A program made the translations under genes and the position numbers. 64,000 nt of DNA, from positions 310,001-374,000 of the forward strand of contig NZ_CP011299.1 in NCBI RefSeq assembly GCF_001648115.1. The letters run 5' to 3'. Shown piece after piece: positions 52,778 through 62,834 of the stretch. This DNA is from Buchnera aphidicola (Schlechtendalia chinensis) (lineage in GTDB: Bacteria > Pseudomonadota > Gammaproteobacteria > Enterobacterales > Enterobacteriaceae). The notes under the pieces are model-generated. The model was not told where the DNA came from and made no database searches. It was given only the letters and a program-made list of their open reading frames with translations. Numbering within the stretch: the first letter of the stretch is position 1; each line of letters opens with the position of its first letter.

Positions 52778-52803
52778 AGTGCTATTCTTAAAAAAATAGC
52801 ACT
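52778..52803 (+). terminator. hairpin after rpmF
   Basis: AGTGCTATT (52778-52786) pairs perfectly with AATAGCACT (52795-52803) around an 8-base loop and is followed by TCTC. It lies about 40 bp after the rpmF stop and separates it from fabD. Confidence 0.55.
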
Positions 52804-53034
52804 TCTCTAAAACATTAAAAAATTTTAAAGTAGTTCGAATAATATTTTTAGAATACAATTACTACTCTATAACACATAAATGTATAAGTTCTGTTAAAAT
52901 AATTAGTTTATACGAATTTTTTATCTAAACCACTACATTTTTTACACTTTTGAATTTGTATTTAATATTTTTATAAAAAAAATACTAAAAATGCAATTTC
53001 TTATAAAAATTTTTATTACAAAAGGAACGTCAAT

Positions 53035-53976
53035 GTGCATTTACATGCTATATTGTTTCCGGGTCAAGAATTTCAAAACATAAACGTATTAAAAAATCTT
53101 ATAAGAAAATACAAAATTATAAAAAATACGTTTTATGAATCTTCTGAATATATTGGATTTAATTTAAATAGATTTATAAAAAATAATTCGCAAGAAATAA
53201 TAAACAATAGTAAATATATTAGGTTAATTGCAATAACATCATCAATTGCTATGTATAGATTATGGAACAACGCAAATGAAAAAATTCCAATAATATTGGC
53301 TGGACATAGTTTAGGTGAATATTCAGCGTTAGTATGTTCGAATTCTTTAAAATTTAGTGATGCTATAAAATTAATTTTAATTCGTCATCAATTTATGAAA
53401 GAATCTATGAAAAAAAAAATGGGAGCTATGCATGTAATAATAGGATTGAAAGAGCATAATATTGAAAAAATTTTAGAAAATTTTAAACATTTAGAACAAG
53501 TTTCAATAGCTTGTATTAACACTCCACATCATATAGTAATTTCAGGAGAGAAAAACATAGTACATGAAGTCAGCTTAGCTTGCAAAAAAAATGGCGCTAA
53601 AAAAATTTTTTATCTACCTATAAATCCTCCTTCTCATTGTATATTAATGAAAAGTGCTGCAAAAAAATTTTTAAAAGTATTAGAAACAATAGTATTTGAA
53701 ACACCAAAATTCCCAGTCATCAATAACGTTGACGTAAAATGTGAAACTACTGCTCCAGCTATTCGCAATGCACTCATGAGACAATTATATAATCCAGTAA
53801 AATGGTGTGATACCATTACATATTTATCTAAAAAAAATGTATCAATTTTTGTAGAAGCAGGGTTAAATAACACACTAATTAACATTAATAAATTTATTGT
53901 TGCAATTCCTTCAGTTTCACTTAATAATAAAAATTATTTATTAAATCAATCTTTTAAAAAACCGAGTGAAACCTAA
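53035..53976 (+). CDS. fabD: malonyl-CoA:ACP transacylase
   Basis: Loads malonate from CoA onto ACP. GTG start with AAGGA eight bases upstream. The active-site GHSLGEYSALVC (Ser), the Arg in IRHQFM and the catalytic His in PPSHCILMKSAAK are kept; C-terminal NNVDVKCET and RQLYNPVKW match E. coli. The 313 aa compare with 309. Odd: the N-terminal oxyanion loop FPGQGSQ is FPGQEFQ, replacing the small Gly-Ser by Glu-Phe next to the conserved Gln. fabG follows two bases after the stop. Confidence 0.95.
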   Translation: MHLHAILFPGQEFQNINVLKNLIRKYKIIKNTFYESSEYIGFNLNRFIKNNSQEIINNSKYIRLIAITSSIAMYRLWNNANEKIPIILAGHSLGEYSALVCSNSLKFSDAIKLILIRHQFMKESMKKKMGAMHVIIGLKEHNIEKILENFKHLEQVSIACINTPHHIVISGEKNIVHEVSLACKKNGAKKIFYLPINPPSHCILMKSAAKKFLKVLETIVFETPKFPVINNVDVKCETTAPAIRNALMRQLYNPVKWCDTITYLSKKNVSIFVEAGLNNTLININKFIVAIPSVSLNNKNYLLNQSFKKPSET

Positions 53977-53978
53977 AT

Positions 53979-54712
53979 ATGAACTCTAAAAAAAAATTGC
54001 ATTAGTTACAGGAGCTAGTCGTGGAATAGGAAAGGGAATTGCTAAAAAATTAGCTAGCGAGGGGATGATTGTAATTGGAACTTCCAGATCACAATCTGGG
54101 ATAAAGATTATTAATAATTACTTAAAAAATAATGGAACAAGTTTCATTCTCAATACCGTCAATGTAAATTCAATTAAAAACTCTATCAAGAACATCTATA
54201 AAAATTTTGAAAATATCGATATATTAATTAATAATATAGGCATTGTAGAAGATAAATTACTAATAAATATGACGCATAAAACATGGGAAAAAGTTTTAAA
54301 TACTAATTTGAACTCTCTCTTTCATATATCAAAACCTATAGTTCAAAAAATGATAAAAAAAAGAAATGGTAAAATTGTTACAATAGGATCTATTATGGGA
54401 AATATAGGAAATTGTGGACAAACTAATTATTCTGCATCTAAATCTGGAATACTAGGTTTTCATAGATCTCTAGCATTAGAAGTTGCTTCTAAAGGAATTT
54501 GTGTTAACGTAATATCTCCTGGCTTTATTGAAACTAAAATGACAAAACGTTTAACAAAATTTCAAAAAATGAAATACCTATCTAAAATTCCATTAAAAAG
54601 ATTTGGAACGATTAATGAAATATCTGAAACAGTTTCATTTCTGGTATCAGATCGTGTGAACTATATTACAGGGCAAGTAATACATATAAATGGAGGAATG
54701 TACATGCCATAA
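53979..54712 (+). CDS. fabG: 3-oxoacyl-ACP reductase, with a poly(A) frameshift at codon 4-6
   Basis: NADPH-dependent reduction of 3-oxoacyl-ACP. The natural ATG is 53979, two bases after fabD, but in that frame the A9 tract 53988-53996 leads to TAG after eight codons. One extra A restores MNSKKKIALVTGASRGIGKG and joins the long open frame to 54712, giving about 245 aa (E. coli 244). The next in-frame ATG, 54065, would remove the nucleotide-binding TGASRGIG loop. Catalytic Ser (TIGSIMG) and YSASK are intact, so the frame is probably restored by slippage. NNAG reads NNIG. Typed as CDS because every key residue except the tract is kept; a pseudogene remains possible. Confidence 0.85.
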
Positions 54713-54787
54713 AAATTTAAAAAATTAATACTTTATCTCATTATTAGTATACTACTTTAAAATTATTACGCGAAAATAGATACGTAT

Positions 54788-55021
54788 ATGAAAAATATAG
54801 AAAAAAAAATTGTAAAAATAATCTCAAAGCAATTAGGTTTTAAAAAAGAAGAAATTCATATGACATCATCTTTAAATGAAGATCTTGGTGCAGATTCACT
54901 AGATACTGTTGAATTAATTATGACTATAGAAGACAAATTTAACATTGAAATTACAGACAAAGAATCAGAAAATTTTACTACAGTACAATCAATAATTGAT
55001 CTTATAAAGAAAAAATTTTAA
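54788..55021 (+). CDS. acpP: acyl carrier protein
   Basis: Carries acyl chains on a phosphopantetheine arm. 77 aa, highly acidic helix II with the attachment motif GADSLDTVEL (Ser37). The family length is 78 in E. coli. fabF, pabC and mltG (yceG), which lie between acpP and tmk in E. coli, are missing, and tmk is the next gene. Confidence 0.97.
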   Translation: MKNIEKKIVKIISKQLGFKKEEIHMTSSLNEDLGADSLDTVELIMTIEDKFNIEITDKESENFTTVQSIIDLIKKKF

Positions 55022-55093
55022 AAAAATAACAGAAATGTACTATAAATTTTTATGAATTTATTAAAAGAAAACTTTTACTCGGAAATTGTATAC

Positions 55094-55729
55094 ATGTCAA
55101 ATGGAAAATTTATAGTAATTGAAGGAATAGATGGATCTGGGAAAACTTCTATCTGTTATTTTTTAAAAAAATTGTTATTAAAACATAAAAAATGTCATGT
55201 AAAAGTTTTGAGAGATCCTGGAAGCACATCTATATCTGAAAAAATACGATATTTAATTAAAAATTCAATTAAAAACGAATATATGTTTTATGAAACAGAA
55301 CTTTTATTAATTTATGCAGCTAGAGTGCAATTAACAAAACTAGTAATTAGTCCAGAGTTAAAAAAAGGAAATTGGATTATAAGTGATCGATATGCATTAT
55401 CATCATTAGCTTATCAAGGAGGGGGGAGAAAGATTAGTAAAAAAAAAATATTATTATTACAATCACTATTTTTAAAAAACGTTATACCAGACATAACATT
55501 TTATTTAGATGTTAAACCATCCACTGGATTAGAAAGAATTACTAAAAGAAAAAATAAGGATAGAATAGAAAAAAACACGTTAAATTTTTTTATCCAAGTT
55601 AGACATGCATATTTAGAATTTATTCGCAACGATTCTAAAACTATTAAAATTAATGCCAATTATAATTTAAATACAGTAAAGAAAAATTTTAAATTAGAAT
55701 TTTGTTCTTGGTTAAATGAAAACATATGA
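55094..55729 (+). CDS. tmk: thymidylate kinase
   Basis: Phosphorylates dTMP. P-loop FIVIEGIDGSGKTS, dTMP-binding SDRYALSSLAYQGGGR, YLDV and the LID-type RKNKDRIE. I prefer ATG 55094 (MSNGKFIVIEG; 211 aa, E. coli 213) to the in-frame ATG 55052, which would add 14 residues. An A10 tract at about 55439-55448 lies in frame, so equally long tracts can stay intact. Its stop overlaps the holB start in ATGA. Confidence 0.95.
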   Translation: MSNGKFIVIEGIDGSGKTSICYFLKKLLLKHKKCHVKVLRDPGSTSISEKIRYLIKNSIKNEYMFYETELLLIYAARVQLTKLVISPELKKGNWIISDRYALSSLAYQGGGRKISKKKILLLQSLFLKNVIPDITFYLDVKPSTGLERITKRKNKDRIEKNTLNFFIQVRHAYLEFIRNDSKTIKINANYNLNTVKKNFKLEFCSWLNENI

Positions 55730-56721
55730 ATTTATATCCATGGTTAACTATATACTATAATAATATTATTCATCAATTTAAAAAATATAAAAAAAATTAT
55801 TCTATTTTATTGAAAGCACCCAAAGGAATAGGAATTGAATCATTAGCCAAAAATATCGGATTATGGCTATTATGTTCGAACAAAAATAAACGTGATATTC
55901 ACTGCGAAAAATGTCAAAATTGTAAACTAATGTATGCAACTACTCATCCTGATTGGTATAATGTTAAATTAATTTCAAAAAAAGATATGATAGGAGTGGA
56001 TACTATAAGATGGTTATGTAATCAAATATTTCATACTCCTAAAAAAAATAAAAATAAAATAATATACTTACCTAACATGTCAAAGATAACAGAATATGGA
56101 ACTAACGCTTTATTAAAAATTCTTGAAGAACCTCCTAAAAATACATATTTTATAATAATTAGCTATTATTCTGATCAATTATTATCTACATTACACAGTC
56201 GATGTATGTTATACAAAATTTCCGTTCCGTCAGAAACTATTGGAATTCACTGGTTAAAAAACAAAAATCCTGGCATAAAAAAAAACATTTTTAAAACCGT
56301 ACTTCGTATTAATAATGGAGCACCTATTTCTTCTAATAACTTCATTATTAAATCACTATGGAAAACGCGAGAAAAATTTTTTTTTGAGTTGAAACATGCT
56401 ATAAAAAAAAACGACATTTTATACATGCTAAAAAATTTTAGTTTAGGATATGTAGAAAATAAAATTTTTTGGTTATGTACTATATTATTTGATGCAATGA
56501 AAATGAAATATAATTTTAAAAGCAATATCACTAATTTAGATCAAAAAGATATAATAGATAGATTGAAAAAAAAATGTTCCTTTACTTTATTAGATACTAG
56601 TCTAAGATCATGGATGCAGTGTAATTGTAAATTAACTAACATATCTGGAATTAATACAGAATTATTGTTAACCGATCAATTATTAAGATGGGAAAAAATT
56701 TTAACATTTCATATAAATTAA
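55726..56721 (+). CDS. holB: DNA polymerase III delta' subunit
   Basis: Clamp-loader subunit. It starts in the ATGA overlap with tmk, so the two are translationally coupled. Zinc-finger cysteines are in CEKCQNCKLM, followed by the conserved TTHPDW. The AAA+ domain shows ALLKILEEPPKNTYFIII and the sensor-like LSTLHSRC. 331 aa (E. coli 334). As in the family, Walker A is degenerate (APKGIGIESLA), which fits a non-ATPase subunit. Confidence 0.95.
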   Translation: MNLYPWLTIYYNNIIHQFKKYKKNYSILLKAPKGIGIESLAKNIGLWLLCSNKNKRDIHCEKCQNCKLMYATTHPDWYNVKLISKKDMIGVDTIRWLCNQIFHTPKKNKNKIIYLPNMSKITEYGTNALLKILEEPPKNTYFIIISYYSDQLLSTLHSRCMLYKISVPSETIGIHWLKNKNPGIKKNIFKTVLRINNGAPISSNNFIIKSLWKTREKFFFELKHAIKKNDILYMLKNFSLGYVENKIFWLCTILFDAMKMKYNFKSNITNLDQKDIIDRLKKKCSFTLLDTSLRSWMQCNCKLTNISGINTELLLTDQLLRWEKILTFHIN

Positions 56722-56745
56722 ATATTTTTAAAAAGCGAGAATATT

Positions 56746-57543
56746 ATGTTTTTTGTAGATTCGCATTGCCACATTGATCTCTTAAATTATAGTAAAATAC
56801 ATTCAGGAATAGAAGATGTATTACAAAAATCTATAAAAAATCATGTTAAACTGCTATTAGCAGTAACTACGTCTATCAAAAACTTTAACCATGTAAAAAA
56901 GTTTATAAAAAACAATAAGAATATATTGTTATCTTTTGGAATTCATCCATTACATATTAATCAAAAAAAATATAAAACAGACACTATAATATATTATTCT
57001 AAAGATATGGAAGTGGTTGCAATAGGAGAAACTGGATTGGATTACTATCATCAAATGGATAATATTGAATTACAAAAAACATTGTTTCGAAAACATATTT
57101 ATGCTGCAATAGAACTCAACAAACCATTATTAGTACACACTAGAAATTCTATAAATGATACAATTTCCATCTTAAAAGAAAAAACATCAAATAAATGTAA
57201 AGGAATAATTCATTCTTTTTCTGAAAATGTAGATTCAGCAAGAAAGATATTAGACATGGGATTTTACATTTCTTTTTCTGGAAATTTAACATTTAAAAAT
57301 TCCGATCACATTCGAGAAGTCATTAAATTTGTACCGTTAAAACAAATGTTATTAGAAACTGATTCTCCATATTTAACGCCAATACCTCACAGAGGAAAAG
57401 AAAATCAACCTTCATTTTTGTATGATACAGCATTATTTGTATCTAAATTAAAAAATGTGAGCATTAAAACACTTTCGGAACATACTACACAAAATTTTTT
57501 TAAATTATTTAAATTAAAACCATCAAATTTTAATGTTTTTTAA
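56746..57543 (+). CDS. ycfH: TatD-family metal-dependent hydrolase (YcfH)
   Basis: TIM-barrel metallo-hydrolase; TatD family members act as nucleases. Metal ligands: FVDSHCHIDLL (HxH), GETGLDYYH (Glu), LLVHTRN, IIHSFSE and the C-terminal ETDSPYLTP (Asp). 265 aa, exactly as in E. coli YcfH. Gene order holB-ycfH-ptsG is the E. coli one. Confidence 0.94.
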   Translation: MFFVDSHCHIDLLNYSKIHSGIEDVLQKSIKNHVKLLLAVTTSIKNFNHVKKFIKNNKNILLSFGIHPLHINQKKYKTDTIIYYSKDMEVVAIGETGLDYYHQMDNIELQKTLFRKHIYAAIELNKPLLVHTRNSINDTISILKEKTSNKCKGIIHSFSENVDSARKILDMGFYISFSGNLTFKNSDHIREVIKFVPLKQMLLETDSPYLTPIPHRGKENQPSFLYDTALFVSKLKNVSIKTLSEHTTQNFFKLFKLKPSNFNVF

Positions 57544-57668
57544 ACGTTGTGTAAAATAAAATTATCAATATTTTCTGAACTAATTTTAAGTGAGCACATA
57601 CTCTCATAAATACAATATTTTTTCTGATAATCACTTTAAATATAATAATTTACAGGAATTGAAAAAAC

Positions 57669-59102
57669 ATGTTTAAAAATATGTTCTCAAATCTCCAAAA
57701 AGTAGGAAAATCATTGATGTTACCAGTTTCTGTTCTTCCTATCGCTGGAATATTATTAGGTATTGGATCTGCAAATTTTAACTTTGTTCCGAATATTGTT
57801 TCACGTATTATGTCTGAATCTGGAGGATCAGTATTCGCTAACATGCCTTTAATTTTTGCTATTGGAATAGCATTAGGATTTACTAAAAACGACGGAGTAT
57901 CTGCTTTAGCTGCTGTTATTTCTTACGGAATCATGACTAAAACGTTTTCATTAATGACTTCTATATTTTTAAAAATTTCAATTACAGAACTAAATCAACA
58001 GCATCTTTTAGATACTGGAATATTAGGAGGTATCATAGCTGGTTCTATTTCTGCATACATGTTTAATAAATTTCATCGTATTCAACTTCCAGATTATTTA
58101 GGTTTTTTTTCTGGAAAACGATTTATTCCAATAGTTTCCGGTTTATCAGCAATTCTAATAGGTTTAACATTATCGTTTATATGGCCTCCTATAGAACATG
58201 TTATAAAAATATTTTCTATATGGGCTGCATATCAAAATCCTACGTTAGCATTCGGAATATATGGCATAGTGGAAAGAGCATTAGTGCCATTCGGATTACA
58301 CCACATATGGAACGTTCCTTTCCAAATGCAAATTGGAGAATATAGTAATTCAATAGGGCAAATATTTCACGGAGACGTAGCTAGATATATGGCAGGTGAC
58401 CCTACTGCAGGAAAATTGTCTGGAGGTTTTATATTCAAGATGTATGGTTTACCCGCTGCAGCTTTAGCAATATGGCAATGTTCTCATAAAAAAAATAAAG
58501 TAAAAATAGGAAGTATTATGATATCTGGAGCGTTAACATCTTTTTTAACTGGAATTACTGAACCAATCGAATTTTCCTTTATATTAGTAGCACCTATATT
58601 ATATATAATCCACTCTATTTTATCTGGATTGTCATTTCCTATTTGCATTCTTTTTAATATGCGTTCAGGAACTAGTTTTTCTCATGGATTAATTGATTTT
58701 CTAGTTTTAAGTGGAAATAGTAACAATTTATGGTTATTTCCCATTATAGGGGTGTTATATGGACTGACTTATTATATAATTTTTTATATAGCTATAAAAA
58801 AATTTAATTTACAAACACCAGGAAGAGAGAATTTCAAAAGTACATTATCATATAAAAATATAAAAGAAATGATTCCAATTTTAGTATTAGCTTTAGGCGG
58901 AAAAAATAATATTACTTCTTTAGATGCTTGTATTACAAGATTGCGCATTACAGTAGTTAATACATCTAATATTGATAAAAAGAAATTAAAAGATCTTGGA
59001 GCATCTGGTATACTTATTTCAGGGTTAGGAGTTCAAATAGTATTCGGAACTAAATCAGATAATATTAAGACAGAAATTGATAATTATATTTTAAACCATT
59101 AA
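57669..59102 (+). CDS. ptsG: PTS glucose-specific EIICB component
   Basis: Glucose permease that phosphorylates its substrate on entry. EIIC (residues 1-390) has about ten hydrophobic segments and conserved [24 protein letters not shown] and [14 protein letters not shown] follows with the phosphorylated Cys in [11 protein letters not shown]. The 477 aa equal E. coli. AGGAA lies before the ATG. It is the glucose entry point for the glycolytic genes of this window. Confidence 0.97.
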   Translation: MFKNMFSNLQKVGKSLMLPVSVLPIAGILLGIGSANFNFVPNIVSRIMSESGGSVFANMPLIFAIGIALGFTKNDGVSALAAVISYGIMTKTFSLMTSIFLKISITELNQQHLLDTGILGGIIAGSISAYMFNKFHRIQLPDYLGFFSGKRFIPIVSGLSAILIGLTLSFIWPPIEHVIKIFSIWAAYQNPTLAFGIYGIVERALVPFGLHHIWNVPFQMQIGEYSNSIGQIFHGDVARYMAGDPTAGKLSGGFIFKMYGLPAAALAIWQCSHKKNKVKIGSIMISGALTSFLTGITEPIEFSFILVAPILYIIHSILSGLSFPICILFNMRSGTSFSHGLIDFLVLSGNSNNLWLFPIIGVLYGLTYYIIFYIAIKKFNLQTPGRENFKSTLSYKNIKEMIPILVLALGGKNNITSLDACITRLRITVVNTSNIDKKKLKDLGASGILISGLGVQIVFGTKSDNIKTEIDNYILNH

Positions 59103-59216
59103 TACAATTAAAAAATTTTAGAAACTGTTTTAAAATGCTTTATACTTTTAAAAAATCAATACACATTCTTAAAATTTTTAAATATTTTTATAAAATTCTT
59201 ATAAGAGGCATATAGT

Positions 59217-59564
59217 TTGAAAAACCAAAGTATTTTTAGCAAAATAATAAAGGAAAACGATTTATCTAAGATAATTTACCAAGATAAAGATGTAACTGCT
59301 TTTAACGATATTAATCCAATAGCTCCTGTACACATAATCATCGTTTCAAATGAATTAATACGATCTACTAATGAAATTAATGAGAAAAATAAGCATATAT
59401 TAGGACATATGATGTACATAGCTACTGTTTTAGCTAAAAAGAAAAAGATTTCTGAAAATGGATATCGATTAATTATCAATTGTAACTCACACGCTGGACA
59501 AGAAATATTTCACTTGCATTTACATCTTTTAGGAGGAAAAAAACTAGGAAAAATGTTATTTTAA
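59217..59564 (+). CDS. hinT: HIT-family purine nucleoside phosphoramidase HinT
   Basis: Hydrolyses AMP-lysine type phosphoramidates. TTG start at 59217 with AGAGG eight bases upstream. Motifs: [18 protein letters not shown] and the catalytic triad region [11 protein letters not shown] (HxHxHxx). 115 aa (E. coli 119). It follows ptsG, as in E. coli (ycfF). Confidence 0.95.
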   Translation: MKNQSIFSKIIKENDLSKIIYQDKDVTAFNDINPIAPVHIIIVSNELIRSTNEINEKNKHILGHMMYIATVLAKKKKISENGYRLIINCNSHAGQEIFHLHLHLLGGKKLGKMLF

Positions 59565-59945
59565 TATACAATCTATAAAATATTTTAATAAAGTTAAAAA
59601 ATAAAAAATATTATTATTATTTAATAAAATAATACATATTTTCGAATTTAAAATATAAAATAATAACATTATATAAAAAAGTTAATGTTTAATTTTGAAG
59701 ACCAAATTTTATTTTATTTCCATAAAAATTTTAAAAAATTCAAAAAAAAACAAAATTATTATAATACTTAAATAATTTAATATTTATAATACTTAATCTA
59801 TTATTGAAATTAAAATATAAATATTTAAATACGTTTAAAATTTAAATAAATTTAATTTTTTAAAAATAGAAAAAAGTTATTAAAAATTTTTTGCATTGTT
59901 AATGTTATTTACAACATTACGTTTTAAAAATAATAAATAAGATCA
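59565..59945. other. 381-bp gene-free gap between hinT and asnS
   Basis: Nearly pure A/T, with no coding remnant. In E. coli a porin gene (ompF) follows asnS at this side; no porin trace was found. Convergent terminators must lie here, but none could be picked. Confidence 0.5.
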
Positions 59946-61346
59946 TTAAATATTAAAATTTTTAATAGTTCTAGGGAAAGGAGAAACATCTTTCACATTT
60001 TTAACTCCTGTTATATAAGACAAAAAACGCTCAAACCCTAAACCAAATCCTGCATGTGGAACAGTACCGTATTTTCGTAAATCTCTATACCACCAATAAC
60101 TATCTTTTTTAAGTGAAAATTCAGAAAATCGTTCATCTAAATTTTTTAGTTCTTCTTCTCTTTCAGAACCACCTAGAATTTCACCAATTTTAGGAACTAA
60201 CAAATCCATAGCTGCAACAGTTTCATTATCTTTATTTAATTTCATATAAAAAGCTTTGAGAGATCTAGGATAATTTATAATAATAATTGGAAAATTGAAA
60301 TGTTTTTCTACTAAATATCTTTCATGTTCTAACAATAAATTCATATTTAAAAATATTGATTTATTAGGAAATTCGTTCGACTTTTTTAATATACTTATGG
60401 CTTCTTTATATTCTATCACAATAAATTTTCTTTTAGAAAATTCTTGTAATCTAGAAATTATATTTAAATCCAACGTTTTTTTTAAAAATTCAAGATCTAC
60501 TGAACATTTTTCTAATATAAAATTTACAGAATATTGAAGCATACTTTCAGATAACACTATTAAATCGTTTAAATTAGAAAAAGCAGTTTCTACTTCTAAC
60601 ATCCAAAATTCAGAAAGATGTCTGCTAGTATTAGAGTTTTCTGCTCGAAAGATTGGACCAAAAGAATAAACTTTTGACAAAGAGCATGCGTATGCTTCTA
60701 AACTTAATTGTCCAGATACACTTAAAAAACTTTCTCTACCAAAGAAATCGTGTTCAAAATTAACATTTGAAAAATTATTTTTAGGAACATTTGAAAAATC
60801 TAAAGTAGAAACTCTAAACATTTCACCTCCTCCTTCAGAATTTAATCCTGTAATAATAGGAGTTGAAATCCAATAATATTCTCTATCAAATAAAAATTTA
60901 TGCAATGCATGAAATAGACCATTTCTAATCCTAGATATAGAACCAATAAAATTAGTTCTCGGTCTTAAATGAGAATGTTTTCTTAAATGTTTAATTGTAT
61001 GATTCTTAGACGACATCGGATAATTAGAAGCATCTTTAACTAACCCAACAATTTGTATTTTTTTAGCATTAATTTCATATACTTGATTCCTTCCTAATGA
61101 TTCTATTAATTTTCCATAAACAACAATTGAACAACCAACTGTTAATTTTATAATTTCTTGGTAATAATTAACTAAAATGTTTCGTGCTATTATTTGTATT
61201 GTGTGAAAACAAGATCCATCATACATGTCAATAAACGAAATTCCAGATTTTGAACTTCTATTGTGCCTTACCCATCCTTTAATTATGACACTCGAATTTA
61301 TTTTAACCTTATTACTATGTAAATCAGAGATAGAAACTATATCCAT
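59946..61346 (-). CDS. asnS: asparaginyl-tRNA synthetase
   Basis: Class IIb synthetase. N-terminal OB domain (VIIKGWVRHNRSSKSGISFIDM-like, residues 20-41). Catalytic motif 2 is FGPIFRAENSNTSRHLSEFWM in part (FRAENSNTSRHL) and motif 3 GFGLGFERFLSYITG. 466 aa, the same as E. coli. pncB lies 50 bp upstream on the same strand. Confidence 0.97.
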   Translation of the reverse strand: MDIVSISDLHSNKVKINSSVIIKGWVRHNRSSKSGISFIDMYDGSCFHTIQIIARNILVNYYQEIIKLTVGCSIVVYGKLIESLGRNQVYEINAKKIQIVGLVKDASNYPMSSKNHTIKHLRKHSHLRPRTNFIGSISRIRNGLFHALHKFLFDREYYWISTPIITGLNSEGGGEMFRVSTLDFSNVPKNNFSNVNFEHDFFGRESFLSVSGQLSLEAYACSLSKVYSFGPIFRAENSNTSRHLSEFWMLEVETAFSNLNDLIVLSESMLQYSVNFILEKCSVDLEFLKKTLDLNIISRLQEFSKRKFIVIEYKEAISILKKSNEFPNKSIFLNMNLLLEHERYLVEKHFNFPIIIINYPRSLKAFYMKLNKDNETVAAMDLLVPKIGEILGGSEREEELKNLDERFSEFSLKKDSYWWYRDLRKYGTVPHAGFGLGFERFLSYITGVKNVKDVSPFPRTIKNFNI

Positions 61347-61395
61347 AATATCACCCTTATTTATTACGATAAGAACTCAATAAATTGTATTTGCA

Positions 61396-62582
61396 TTACA
61401 AATTAAAAGCTTCTTTTAAATCCTTTATAAAAAGTTTATCTAAACAAAATACTTTACCTGGACTATCTGACAATTTAGCAACTGGTTTTCCATTACATTC
61501 TATCAATTTTATAACGATATTTAAAGGATTTACGTTTGGAATATCACAAGTTAACCGTGTTCCTATTCCAAAAACTATATTAGTTTTTTTATTAAAAAAA
61601 CGAAATAAACGTAATATGTTTGTAAAATTTAAATTATCTGAAAATAATAAAGTTTTTGTTAATGGATCAATTCCTAAAGATTGATAGTGACTAATAGCTT
61701 TTTTTCCCCATTTAAATGGATCACCAGAGTCATGTCTTAATCCTTGATAACAACTTGCCAAACTAAAATTAAAATCCTTTAAAAAAGAATTCATAGAAAT
61801 ACAATCAGTCAAAGCAATTCCTAACTTTTTAGGATATTGTTTCAACCAGACTTTTAATGCCATTTTTTGACTATTCTTTAAAACGGGACTAATTTGTTGA
61901 TGTGCTTGAAACCACTCATGAGATTGAGTCCCTGCCGGGCTTATACCTAGAATTCTAGAAATATGATAGTTACTTGATCCTACTAACCATGAAAAATTAT
62001 TTTTTAGAAACTCAACAACGGAAAAATGCACATTATATGAAAATCTTCTTCGAGTTCCAAAATCTATAATTTTTAATTTAGATATATCTAAATCTTTTGT
62101 TGCTTTATAAAAATTCACAATTTTTTTTTTAAAAAATCTACAGCTATTTTTGAATTAATGTTAGGAGATTCAGATTTATGAACAATTTCACTAATTAATG
62201 ATAATAGAGGAACTTCCCATAATATTACTTCTTTCCATAATCCATGTATACGAATATATAATTCACCATTTTTATTGCACACGTTTACTTGCTTAGAATT
62301 ATATCGAAAATTTTTTAACCATAACAAATATTTTTTTTTAAAAAAAGGGAAAGAAGACATGTATGTATATTCGTCATCAGTAAGATACAAATTTTCAGAC
62401 ATCATTTCAATTTGATTTACTAACGTATCAGAATATTTTCCAAATAAGTTGTGTCCTCTGCATAAAAATTGCGCGGAAACAGTAACATTATGATAATAAT
62501 AGAAAATAGCCTGTTGCATATGAAACTTATAAGCATCAGTATCTAAAAAAGTTTTTAGTATTGGGTGGTTACATATTTTCAT
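61396..62582 (-). CDS. pncB: nicotinate phosphoribosyltransferase, split by a poly(A) frameshift
   Basis: Makes nicotinate mononucleotide from nicotinate in NAD salvage. The ATG at 62582 opens a 155-codon frame that ends in FLKKKL; a second frame to 61396 resumes with [12 protein letters not shown]. The junction is an A10 tract on the minus strand (62121-62130). One added A joins the halves as [15 protein letters not shown], matching E. coli KLVDF and giving about 395 aa (E. coli 400). Both halves are well conserved, including [34 protein letters not shown] with the catalytic His, and [11 protein letters not shown]. This argues for recent loss or rescue by slippage. Confidence 0.85.
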
Positions 62583-62834
62583 AATAAATTTTCAAATAAC
62601 TGTTTATAATTAAATATTATAAAATATTTTAGTAATATATTGATATAATATGTAAAAAATTGTTTTATAATTATTATAATTTTTAATGTTTAATTTTTGA
62701 TTTTCATATTCTAAAATCGTATATTTTATAAAATTATTAAATCGTAACTTTTTTCAATATAATTATATAGAATTGTAAAACAAAATTATAAAAGTATTAT
62801 ATTTCAAGCACATACATAATTTAGGTATTTTAAT

